Shown here: piece by piece, positions 53,212 through 60,798 of the stretch
How the letters are laid out: every line of letters starts with the position of its first letter
Numbering within the stretch: the stretch's first letter is position 1
Assembly (NCBI GenBank): GCA_965261065.1
Contig: OZ253444.1
Span: 1,426,001-1,490,000, forward strand
Reading direction: 5' to 3'
Source of the DNA: JAKZVK01 sp965261065
Lineage (GTDB): Bacteria > Acidobacteriota > Terriglobia > Bryobacterales > UBA6623
DNA length: 64,000 nt
Made by a program: the position numbers and the translations under genes
Notes under the pieces: model-generated
Database searches by the model: none
What the model saw: only the letters and a program-made list of their open reading frames with translations
What the model was told of the DNA's origin: nothing

Positions 53212-53907
53212 TCAATAAACAGCTGCGTCGATCATACAAAACCACCCCTGGTCGTTGGTGCCCGTGATCATGATACGTCCCGAAGGATCGTTCACGCGCG
53301 ACGGGCTTCGATTATCCAACTTCTTCGCACTCGCTAAGCCCGCGCGGAACCGCTCTGTTTCGCAGTCTAGTCCCCTCAAACCGGCGAGTTCAAAGTGAAC
53401 GATCCAGAGCGTCTCGCCGCTCGGTAGCCTCCAGGCGGCCAGAGCTTCTGGTCCCCAGCTTGCTCCGGGAGGCGGATCGGTTTGGGTGAACCTTGAGCGG
53501 GGAGTGGTGAAGATCAAGTTCACGACACGGAGTCCACCTTCCGGGGGACCGGGAACCTGAACTACCAGTCCAGGTTTCTCATGCTGAGTTGTGGGCATAC
53601 GAAGTTCGGAATCCGGGAAGTACATCCAAACCGCGCGAGTGAATCCCGTCGCGTGCTCGGGTGGTCGGTCAAGCGCCTCCACCTTGCGGTCCGCGTCCCA
53701 GGTTCCGAGCCAGCTCATAAGCTCGGCATACTGCTTCGTGAAAGCAAAGCGCCACTTACCTGACTCATGGAGGCTAATCTTGAACTCGCCTCCCTTCATC
53801 CGCGGAGCAAGATACACGTTATTTCCATCGTTCCAGGCGCGCCAAACGTCCGAGCAACGCCCGTCCGCAGCGGTGACTTGGAACCTGAGGGTGTTACCCC
53901 GAGTCAT
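53212..53907 (-). CDS. Hypothetical cytoplasmic protein
   Basis: A 231-residue protein without a signal peptide or membrane segment. It reads NTLRFQVTAADGRCSDVWRAWNDGNNVYLAPRMKGGEFKISLHESGKWRFAFTKQY, a pattern seen in a family of uncharacterised proteins where a small N-terminal domain is followed by beta strands. LPSGETLWIVHFELAGL and DPSGRIMITGTNDQGWFCMIDAAVY end it. Its neighbour on the left is also an orphan gene, so both may belong to one acquired block. No function can be assigned. Confidence 0.6.
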   Translation of the reverse strand: MTRGNTLRFQVTAADGRCSDVWRAWNDGNNVYLAPRMKGGEFKISLHESGKWRFAFTKQYAELMSWLGTWDADRKVEALDRPPEHATGFTRAVWMYFPDSELRMPTTQHEKPGLVVQVPGPPEGGLRVVNLIFTTPRSRFTQTDPPPGASWGPEALAAWRLPSGETLWIVHFELAGLRGLDCETERFRAGLASAKKLDNRSPSRVNDPSGRIMITGTNDQGWFCMIDAAVY

Positions 53908-54483
53908 CTTCGCTCCTTACGAGTGCGAAGTCTCTAGTGTAACTTGGTCGCGTGGTGGGCAACCAGTTTCCGTGTCAGGAGAGCGCCGTGCCTACGGTTC
54001 GATGTCGATGCGGTCGTTCGCTCATCTCATTGAGTATGTGCGGTCATCTGTGGCACTTGTTCGCAGGAACCTCAAAAATACTGCCGAAGAGACTGCCGAC
54101 AGTCCGGTCCCGCACTCACTTGGCTGGTTTGTCGGCTACTCGTAGATGTGCCGTCTCGCCATGGCTCTGTGGACGATGAACGGCTGGCAGTCGGCTCGAA
54201 AAGGAATTGCAGCCAACCGGAGAAGCTCTGCGTCCTGACAGTCAATCAAACAAGACCCGCGGAGATCAAACCCTGAACTGCGTGGCGTGTCATGGTTTTG
54301 CGTCGGAACGGCGAGCATTTGCTGCCTGAGGCCACGGCACGCTCAGCAGCCCGTGGTGAACGTATGGCTTCTTGTCAAGCCCGTTTGATATCCCTACCTG
54401 TGGCGGCAGGCCGCGCAAGCGGGCACGGCATGCCGTGCCCCTACATTTGTGGACAACACCGCTCTCGATCTTGCCACGGGCTG
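53908..54483. other. Intergenic region with one R1 repeat
   Basis: No gene is supported; small open frames lack family marks. R1 is at 54419-54444. Confidence 0.5.
54419..54444 (+). repeat. R1 palindromic repeat
   Basis: Perfect GGCACGGCATGCCGTGCC core, preceded by TGGCGGCAGG and followed by CCTACATTT, the fullest form of the repeat context. Confidence 0.85.
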
Positions 54484-55731
54484 TTAGGTCTGCTCGCGTT
54501 CGGTCCTTTCGACCAAGTCGGGCACCTCGGTGCGGTAAATGGCGGGCTGGCCTTCGCGATCGCTCACGAAGTAGATCAACTGGCTGTCGGGCGAGAAGAC
54601 CGGCTCGGGATAGGCCGCGCAGGGGTCGGTGCCGCGGGTGCCGGCGATCGGGTAGGGCTTAGCGCTCGAATCGTGCTCGCAGAGCGTAATCTCGCGGCGC
54701 AGTTGGGGAAATAGAACGTAGATATTGGGTCCGGTGACGGCGCGGCTCGCGCCGATGATGGCCGAGTTGTCGTGGTTGCCCGTCAGCCAGCCGTACTTCG
54801 TGCAACGGGAGAGAATCCGCTCCTGGCGGGTGCTCGTGTTTACGCAGCGCACCGTGGCGTCGCGGCCCGAGCTGTCGGGATAGAAGACATAGCAGACCTC
54901 GTGTCCATACCCTGACCAGTACTCGTGCCCGACTTGCTCATCACCCTGGCGCGGACGGAGGTTCACGGGGAGCTTCGCGGCCGCGGTCATCAACCACAGG
55001 CGGGCATCCACCTCGCCCCAAGGGCCTTCGTGGCGGTAGAGCACGTCCCTCGATCGCGGACGAAACTGCGGGTGCGCCAGCCACTGGTTTTCCGCGACAA
55101 GCAGATCGGCACGGCCGCGGCGGATGTCGACGAGCTGAATGCGGCATCGCGGCCGCGCCTTGAACTGCTTCTCGGGGAACTGCTGCTCGGGGAACTGCTG
55201 CTCGAAGCCGTCATCGACCCAGTCGTCTTCCTTCATCTCAACCACAGCGGCATAGCGCGCGCTGTCTGCAACGCTGAGGTGGCCGGTCATGCGCCAGCCG
55301 GCCGGGGTGCGGTAGATGCGCCTCTCGCGGCCGTTCTTGGTTGAAACTCTCTTGAGTTCGTTTCCCTGAAGGAGGAAGAAGTTCTTCTCTTTGCGGTCTA
55401 AGGTTGGTGAGTAGGAGTGAACGCCCGGACCGTCGGTGAGCTGCACCATGTCTCCCTTGGGGAGGTTCATACGGTAGATCTGCCGCAAGCCGGTCCTCTC
55501 GGAGGCGACCAGCATGAAGGAGTTGTTCTTGGCGATGAAGCGGTGGTGATAGTGCGGCAGATGATGCAGGATTTTCGGGTCGGTGAGCCGCCATTTGAGC
55601 CGCTCGGTGAGCGGATCGGGAAAGACGGCCGCGGTGGCTTCGACCTGAGTGCGTTTGCCGTCCAGGCGCTGTGTGGCGGCTGCAAGCGGAGACAGCCCGG
55701 CTAGGAAGACTCGGCGGGTGACCAGCGCCAT
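54484..55731 (-). CDS. Exported oligogalacturonate-lyase-like (PL22-type) beta-propeller protein
   Basis: A 415-residue protein with a short export signal (MALVTRRVFLAGLSPLAAAT). The blades match oligogalacturonate lyase-like proteins: DPKILHHLPHYHHRFIAKNNSFMLVASERTGLRQIYRMNLPKGDMVQLTDG, YSPTLDRKEKNFFLLQGNELKRVS, GHEYWSGYGHEVCYVFYPDSSG (family HE.W..dG.. with His) and FSPDSQLIYFVSDREGQPAIYRTEVPD. The family cleaves short galacturonides. Residues about 175-190 contain a tandem QQFPEQQFPEKQF from a 15-bp DNA repeat. A 46-codon membrane-type frame lies 15 bp upstream. Confidence 0.8.
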   Translation of the reverse strand: MALVTRRVFLAGLSPLAAATQRLDGKRTQVEATAAVFPDPLTERLKWRLTDPKILHHLPHYHHRFIAKNNSFMLVASERTGLRQIYRMNLPKGDMVQLTDGPGVHSYSPTLDRKEKNFFLLQGNELKRVSTKNGRERRIYRTPAGWRMTGHLSVADSARYAAVVEMKEDDWVDDGFEQQFPEQQFPEKQFKARPRCRIQLVDIRRGRADLLVAENQWLAHPQFRPRSRDVLYRHEGPWGEVDARLWLMTAAAKLPVNLRPRQGDEQVGHEYWSGYGHEVCYVFYPDSSGRDATVRCVNTSTRQERILSRCTKYGWLTGNHDNSAIIGASRAVTGPNIYVLFPQLRREITLCEHDSSAKPYPIAGTRGTDPCAAYPEPVFSPDSQLIYFVSDREGQPAIYRTEVPDLVERTEREQT

Positions 55732-55746
55732 GAAACAGTCATCGTA

Positions 55747-55887
55747 TCATTCACCCCGGAAGGGCCGATTGGGTTGGGTTGGCGGATGAGGGTTAGAGTG
55801 GTTGGAACCGTCGCATCCGCAGCCGCCGCCGAATTTGAGAATGACGGCCGAGAGGATGGCGGCGACGAGGAGGGGTAGGAGTTGCAT
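55747..55887 (-). CDS. Small membrane/secreted peptide of unknown function
   Basis: A 46-codon frame with a single hydrophobic helix (MQLLPLLVAAILSAVILKF) followed by GGGCGCDG and a Pro-rich tail. It ends 15 bp before the PL22-like gene on the same strand and could be translated from the same mRNA. The ribosome site is weak and no relatives are known to me, so it may be chance. Confidence 0.35.
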   Translation of the reverse strand: MQLLPLLVAAILSAVILKFGGGCGCDGSNHSNPHPPTQPNRPFRGE

Positions 55888-55937
55888 TGGTTTGATGGTA
55901 GCAGGGGAGGGGCGACGAAACGCATGCCGCAAGCCAG

Positions 55938-55974
55938 GGCCGCGGATCTCAAAACCGAGATCCGCGCTACGGGC
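55938..55974 (-). repeat. R3 palindromic repeat
   Basis: CGCGGATCTCAAAACCGAGA with perfect GGATCTC/GAGATCC arms, ending GCTACGGGC. Confidence 0.8.
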
Positions 55975-56097
55975 TTGGAAGGCGCATCGGAGTGCGGGCT
56001 TCGCCCGCGCCTCTGTTGTGGCGGGTCGAGTTGCCTCGAATGCATGGGTGTCTCGGTTGGCGAGCGGGGTCGATTAGTATCCTGAGAGGTAGCAGTT

Positions 56098-57669
56098 GTG
56101 CGCGCGATGGCTGATATAACCGACAAGCGGAAGAGCGAGACGGCCGAGGCAACGAATGGCCGTCCCGGGGGCGACGACGACGGCGTAGGCGCACAGAGTT
56201 CGCCCGAGCCGGAGACGATCGTGTCGGGTTCAGGCGCGCTTCTCGGTGACATGCCGCCGGAGGAGTTTCGCCGCTTCGGTCATGAAGTGGTCGACTGGCT
56301 GGCTGACTATTTCGAGCATCCCGAGAAACACCCCGTGCTGCCCGACGTGAAGCCCGGCGCTTTGGTTGACGCCCTGCCGCGGTCCGCGCCCGAGACCGGT
56401 GAGCCGATGGAGGCGATTCTTGCGGATTTCGAGAAGCAGATTCTTCCGCACGTCACGCACTGGAACCATCCGGGGTTCATGGGTTATTTCGCGACGACGG
56501 GCAGTGGGCCTGGGATTCTGGCCGAGACGCTCACCGCGGGGCTCAATAACATCGGGCTGCTGTGGAAGACCTCGCCCGCGCTGACCGAGTTGGAACAAGT
56601 CACGCTGCGTTGGTTGGCCGAATGGCTCGGGCTGCCGACGAGTTGGTTCGCGATGATGCTTGGGGGCGCGTCGGTCGCGAGCCTGCACGCGGTGATCGCC
56701 GCGCGCGAGGCGGCGCTGCAAGTCGACCGCGCAACGGGCCGGACGAGCGATTTCACCAAGCTCGTGCTCTACACGTCCGAGCAGGCGCATTCGTCGATCG
56801 AGAAGACCATGCTGGTGCTCGGCCTGGGACGCGAGAACTGCCGCAAGGTCCCGGTGGATGGCGAGTTTCGGATGCGTCCCGACGTGCTCGACGCGCAGAT
56901 CCAAGGAGACTTCGCAGCCGGGCGGCGGCCGTTTTGCATCGTGGCAACGGTCGGGACGACCTCGACCACCAGCGTCGATCCGGTGGCGGCGATCGCCGAC
57001 ATCGCGACGAGGCATTCGCTGTGGCTGCACGTCGATGCGGCGTACGCCGGCGTGGCCGGGATGTTGCCAGAGATGCGGCACGTGCTCGACGGGTGTGAGC
57101 GGGCGGACACGTTTCTCGTCAACCCGCACAAATGGCTGTTCACGCCGATGGACCTGACGGCGTTCTATTGTCGCCGTCCCGACGAACTGCGGCAGGCGCT
57201 CTCGCTGGTGCCCGACTATCTCCGCAGTCAGGAAGACTCGCGCGCGGTTAACTTTATGGAGTACGCGCTGCCGTTGGGACGCCGCTTCCGCGCGCTGAAG
57301 CTGTGGTTCGTGATGCGCTACTTCGGCCACGAAGGCCTGGCGGCCAATTTGCGCGAGCACATCCGGCTAGCGCAGGAGTTCGCGCGGTGGGTGGACGCGC
57401 ACCCGGACTTCGAGGTGATGGCTCCGCACCCGTTCTCGGTGGTTTGTTTTCGGTATGTCCCCGAGGGGAAGAGTGCTGAAGAGGTCGATAGCCTCAACCA
57501 AGAGTTGATCGAGGCGGTGAATCGAAGCGGCGAATTCTATCTCTCTAATACCGTGCTGCGCGAGAAGTTTGTGCTGCGGGCCGCGATCGGGAATATACGG
57601 ACCACATCCGAGCATGTAGCGCGGTTGTGGGAATTGGTGGTCGAGAAATCGCGCGGCCTCGAGGCGTAA
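56098..57669 (+). CDS. Group II PLP-dependent decarboxylase (aromatic-L-amino-acid decarboxylase family)
   Basis: A 523-residue enzyme with an about 45-residue acidic N-terminal extension. It then reads PPEEFRRFGHEVVDWLADYFE, the standard opening of this family. HVTHWNHPGFMGYFATTGSGPGILAETL forms the substrate region. FAMMLGGASVASLHAVIAAREAA, YTSEQAHSSIEKTMLVLG (His stacking on PLP), ATVGTTSTTSVDPVAAI and LWLHVDAAYAGVAGM (Asp) follow. FLVNPHKWLFTPMD carries the PLP Lys. It decarboxylates an aromatic or related amino acid to an amine. The start is GTG at 56098 or ATG at 56107. It stands alone. Confidence 0.9.
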   Translation: MRAMADITDKRKSETAEATNGRPGGDDDGVGAQSSPEPETIVSGSGALLGDMPPEEFRRFGHEVVDWLADYFEHPEKHPVLPDVKPGALVDALPRSAPETGEPMEAILADFEKQILPHVTHWNHPGFMGYFATTGSGPGILAETLTAGLNNIGLLWKTSPALTELEQVTLRWLAEWLGLPTSWFAMMLGGASVASLHAVIAAREAALQVDRATGRTSDFTKLVLYTSEQAHSSIEKTMLVLGLGRENCRKVPVDGEFRMRPDVLDAQIQGDFAAGRRPFCIVATVGTTSTTSVDPVAAIADIATRHSLWLHVDAAYAGVAGMLPEMRHVLDGCERADTFLVNPHKWLFTPMDLTAFYCRRPDELRQALSLVPDYLRSQEDSRAVNFMEYALPLGRRFRALKLWFVMRYFGHEGLAANLREHIRLAQEFARWVDAHPDFEVMAPHPFSVVCFRYVPEGKSAEEVDSLNQELIEAVNRSGEFYLSNTVLREKFVLRAAIGNIRTTSEHVARLWELVVEKSRGLEA

Positions 57670-57880
57670 GTGTGTTGACGGACGGAGCGCGCGACAAGAC
57701 CGCCACGCGTTGAGAAACGCCGGCTCGGGATGTTGTGTAACTTCTCCTGCGCCCTACCTTCTTGCCATATGCCACGGCCTATTCTAGAGGCGGCTAGCCA
57801 ACGCAAGCCTTGTGTCCTTCCGTCTGCTTCGCGAACGAGAATGTGCTTGGAGCCGGTCGTTCGTAAGGCCAACGGGCAGG

Positions 57881-57935
57881 AGTGCCCGTTGCGGCTTTTG
57901 GGCGGACGCGGGGATCCGCCCCTACAATCGGTATT
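57881..57935 (+). repeat. R2 repeat, copy a (55 bp)
   Basis: Begins AGTGCCCGTTGCGGC, contains the palindrome GGCGGACGCGGGGATCCGCC and ends CAATCGGTATT. Identical to 58083-58137. Confidence 0.9.
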
Positions 57936-58014
57936 ACCCATGTTCCGGTCCGAACGACCGGTATTGCCGCTGTTCCGGTCAGCACAAAGGTGGGTTCGCG
58001 GTGTGTTGCGGTAG

Positions 58015-58040
58015 GCGGGCACGGCATGCCGTGCCCCTAC
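58015..58040 (+). repeat. R1 palindromic repeat
   Basis: Perfect GGCACGGCATGCCGTGCC core between the two R2 copies. Confidence 0.85.
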
Positions 58041-58082
58041 GTTTCGCGCGGTACCGGCCGTTCGTGACGCCAAGCAGGCAGC

Positions 58083-58137
58083 AGTGCCCGTTGCGGCTTT
58101 TGGGCGGACGCGGGGATCCGCCCCTACAATCGGTATT
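58083..58137 (+). repeat. R2 repeat, copy b (55 bp)
   Basis: Identical to copy a, 202 bp downstream of it, ending 6 bp before the stop of the mannonate-dehydratase-like gene. Shortened relatives are at about 45981-46002 and 59763-59792. Confidence 0.9.
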
Positions 58138-58143
58138 GGCTTC

Positions 58144-59181
58144 CTATTTTGCGGCGGCGTGGCGTAGGGCTTGCATGTAGCCTAGCGCGAACGCCCAGCC
58201 GCGTTGCGAGGCGATGGTGTCGTCGCTGAATTCCGGCGTGTGGTCGGGGATGATCAGCCGCGAGTAGCCTACCTCTTGGAACGCCTTCATGCAGGCGAGC
58301 ATGTCGCAGTCGCCCTCGTCGTGCATCACTTCGAGGTACTTGTAATAGGGCGTCTCAACGCGCACGTTGCGGAAGTGGCAGTGATTGATGCGGTCGCGCG
58401 AGCCGAAGTAGCGGATCGTCTCGGCCGCGTCCTCACCCATCTCGGTCGTCACTCCGGTATCGAGCGTGATGCCGTTTGACGGGCTGTCGACCGTTTCAAT
58501 CAGGCGCTTCAGATCGGGCACCGAGCGAACCGGCTGTGCCGCGCCGCGGTAGGCTTCGACGGGCGGATCGTTGGGATGGCAGGCCATGCGCACGCCTGCT
58601 TGCTCGGCGACGGGAACGACCTCTTTGAGGAAGGCCGAAAAGCGCTCCCACATTTGCTCGTGCGTGTGCGTGCCGACATTGGGCAGCGGCGGCAGGTTCT
58701 TGATGCGCTCAGAGTCGAAGTTCCGCAGGCCCACCTCGCCCCGGCCGGTGGTTCGCGCGTAGCCCGCCGAACCCCGTAGCGGCGTGAAGTTGTACTCCAC
58801 CACCGGGATGCCGGCCTGCCCCGCCGCCTGAAGGGACGTCTTCACATTCTCGAGTTCCTCGTCCGCGCCGGGCTTCGCGTGCAGGATGCGGTAGAAGCGG
58901 CCGAGATGGACCATCTCGGGTTTCAGGCCGAACGACTCGATGCGCTTCTTGATCTTGATCAGCTCGCCCGCATCCCAGGGCTCGAGCATCTGGTCGGACC
59001 GCGGGCCGGGGTCCTTGGGGGGAACGAGCCCGCGCTTGGCTACCGTCGTGCGGTATCGCGTCGGCATGACCACATGCTCGACGCCCATCTGACGGAAGAA
59101 GCGCAACGATTGATCGGAGACGTCGCGCAGTCCCTTGGCAATCTTCAGGCGATGAGGGGAGGCGGCCATGGCGCTTGTCAT
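58144..59181 (-). CDS. Mannonate dehydratase-like (UxuA family) enzyme
   Basis: A 345-residue TIM-barrel protein of the UxuA branch. Family text: MVHLGRFYRILHAKPG, GIPVVEYNFTPLRGSAGYARTTGRGE, VRMACHPNDPPVEAYRG with the Cys-His metal ligands, NGITLDTGVTTEMGED, INHCHFRNVRVETPYYKYLEVMHDEGDCDM (His and Arg) and YSRLIIPDHTPEFSDD (Asp-His). UxuA converts D-mannonate to 2-keto-3-deoxygluconate in glucuronate breakdown. It is single, without uxuB or KDG kinase nearby, so the exact substrate is an inference. Confidence 0.85.
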   Translation of the reverse strand: MTSAMAASPHRLKIAKGLRDVSDQSLRFFRQMGVEHVVMPTRYRTTVAKRGLVPPKDPGPRSDQMLEPWDAGELIKIKKRIESFGLKPEMVHLGRFYRILHAKPGADEELENVKTSLQAAGQAGIPVVEYNFTPLRGSAGYARTTGRGEVGLRNFDSERIKNLPPLPNVGTHTHEQMWERFSAFLKEVVPVAEQAGVRMACHPNDPPVEAYRGAAQPVRSVPDLKRLIETVDSPSNGITLDTGVTTEMGEDAAETIRYFGSRDRINHCHFRNVRVETPYYKYLEVMHDEGDCDMLACMKAFQEVGYSRLIIPDHTPEFSDDTIASQRGWAFALGYMQALRHAAAK

Positions 59182-59209
59182 TGTAGCTCAGAGGGTTGGC
59201 TGATTTGCG

Positions 59210-59340
59210 TTCCGAACGGGGCCGGGCTGAAGCCAGCAGGGGGAAGGACGCTGAAGCGCCCTGACAGCGTAGCCGGGGTCCGGTTACCGGCCGTAAACGA
59301 CCGGCCTACAACGCGTTTCGCGCGGAAGCCGCCTGAAGAC
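59210..59340 (+). repeat. R5 dispersed repeat, copy b
   Basis: About 130 bp aligning with the reverse complement of 27228-27360, including the palindromic block GGCCGTAAACGACCGGCC. Confidence 0.65.
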
Positions 59341-59438
59341 GTCTGAAGCCGGCATGGGGAATAGCGGTGGCCCTTCGCGAGTCCAAGGCCGACGCGTCCC
59401 GACGGTCAGCGGCAGCGGTGGCCGTTGCGGCGGTATTG

Positions 59439-59752
59439 ACCGGGCACATGGGTAACACTTTATGCCAAGCACATAGGTAACACATGGACCATCGCCTTGC
59501 TATTTAAGGCTGGAGTTCGCCCCCGAACCTGTCAAGGCTCCCCTGTCGGCTCGCGGGCGCGAGGCCTTGACAGAACCGGGGCCGAACTCCTTTGGTTTCC
59601 TCCGCTTACCAAGGCGATGGCCCAGCCTAGCCTCGGCCGAAGAAAGCTTTGCCAGTGCCCTGATTCCACGAGAGTTAGCGCAGACTTCGCATCAGCCGGC
59701 CCGAAAAAGTGTTACCTATGTGCTTGGCATAAAGTGTTACCCATGTCCCGGT
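59439..59752 (+). mobile_element. Short non-autonomous IS481-derived element (MITE-like) with nested hairpin
   Basis: The ends (ACATGGGTAACAC and ACATAGGTAACAC boxes at 59446-59483, mirrored at 59709-59752) match those of the IS481 element at 25852, but there is no transposase. The interior is unrelated to the IS. It folds in three tiers: CCATCGCCTTG/CAAGGCGATGG (59489-59499 with 59610-59620), GGAGTTCG-CCCC/GGGGCCGAACTCC (59512-59523 with 59578-59590) and CTGTCAAGGC/GCCTTGACAG (59529-59538 with 59564-59573). Confidence 0.8.
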
Positions 59753-59929
59753 CAGCACAGGCATTTGGGCGGACGCAGCGGTCCGCCCCTACAAGCGGTT
59801 CCCCCGAACCGTCGGGACTCAGACCTGGGACGGGGCATGTCGAAGACATAAGATTCCGGCCAGATCGCATAACCCTACAATCCCGGAAAGTGCGGTTAGT
59901 TCAAAGTGGTTGGCGACTTGTGGCGGCAG

Positions 59930-59955
59930 GCGGGCACGGCATGCCGTGCCCCTAC
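59930..59955 (+). repeat. R1 palindromic repeat
   Basis: Perfect core, with the TGGCGGCAGG and CCTACATTT flanks also seen at 54419. Confidence 0.85.
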
Positions 59956-60018
59956 ATTTCTGGGCAGGCCAAGGCCGCGAGCGGGGATGGTACACGCGAA
60001 GGCTGAAGGCAAGCCACG

Positions 60019-60798
60019 TTAAACAAGCCAGGCCACGACGGCGTAGCAGGCGGGCAAGGCGAACAGCACGCCATCTACACGGTCGAGCATCCCGCCGTGG
60101 CCCGGCAGCAGTTCGCCGCTGTCTTTGACCTGGGCGCCTCTCTTGAGCGCCGACTCGGCAAGATCGCCGAGTTGCGCGGCCGCGTTGACCCACAACGAAA
60201 GCAGCGCGGCCGTCAGCAGGGGAACGGCTGCCGGTTCCGCCGGCTGGAAGTAGGCCAGGTAACTCGTGCCCACCGCTACGGCCGTAACGGCGGAGGCGAT
60301 CGTCCCCTCCCAGGTCTTGTTGGGACTGATGGCGGGAGCGAGCGGCCGGCGTCCCCACGAGCGCCCGACAAAGTACGCCGCGGAATCGCCGACCCAGTTG
60401 AGCACAAGCACGTAGAACAGCCAGTGCGGGCTCGCCACGTGCAGCTCACGTCCGAGGCTGAAGGCGCCGCCGATGTAGATGACGCCGAAGAGCGTCGAGG
60501 CTACGCCCCCTAACGATTCCCGTAGCGGCCGCGTCAGGGCAAGAAGCAACAACAGGATCGAGAAGCCTACAAGAAACGCGGCCTCGGGAAGACCTCTCGC
60601 GACGATGAGCACGGCCGCAGCCCCGCAACCGGCGACGGAGAAAGGCCTGCACCCGAACTTCGCCGCGAGCAGGAAGAACTCGCGCAGGCACAGCAGGGCG
60701 ACCAGTGCGAGGACCACCCAAACCGCGCGCGGCGGGGCGTAGAAAGTGACAGCGGTGACGAGGGGAATTAGCAGCAGGGCCGTGAGGACCCGCTTCAT
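60019..60798 (-). CDS. cdsA: Phosphatidate cytidylyltransferase
   Basis: A 259-residue membrane enzyme making CDP-diacylglycerol from phosphatidate and CTP. About seven hydrophobic segments are visible (for example MKRVLTALLLIPLVTAVTFYA, AVWVVLALVALLCLREFFLL, WLFYVLVLNWVGDSAAYFVG). The diagnostic cytoplasmic region has ISPNKTWEGTIAS and the C-terminal signature SALKRGAQVKDSGELLPGHGGMLDRVDGVLFALP, with the metal-binding Asp residues. Its start overlaps the uppS stop by 4 bp (ATGA), the classic uppS-cdsA arrangement. Confidence 0.95.
   Translation of the reverse strand: MKRVLTALLLIPLVTAVTFYAPPRAVWVVLALVALLCLREFFLLAAKFGCRPFSVAGCGAAAVLIVARGLPEAAFLVGFSILLLLLALTRPLRESLGGVASTLFGVIYIGGAFSLGRELHVASPHWLFYVLVLNWVGDSAAYFVGRSWGRRPLAPAISPNKTWEGTIASAVTAVAVGTSYLAYFQPAEPAAVPLLTAALLSLWVNAAAQLGDLAESALKRGAQVKDSGELLPGHGGMLDRVDGVLFALPACYAVVAWLV

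Larger units (their letters stand above)
57670..58143. other. Intergenic region made largely of repeats
   Basis: Two 55-bp identical R2 copies flank an R1 palindrome and a stretch with CGGTATT and GGTCAGCACA motifs like those at the IS481/short-element ends. No gene is supported. Confidence 0.6.
59182..60018. other. Intergenic region with R5, a short IS481-derived element and R1
   Basis: Holds R5 (59210-59340), the 314-bp non-autonomous element (59439-59752), a short R2-like palindrome (59763-59792) and R1 (59930-59955). No gene is supported. Confidence 0.65.
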
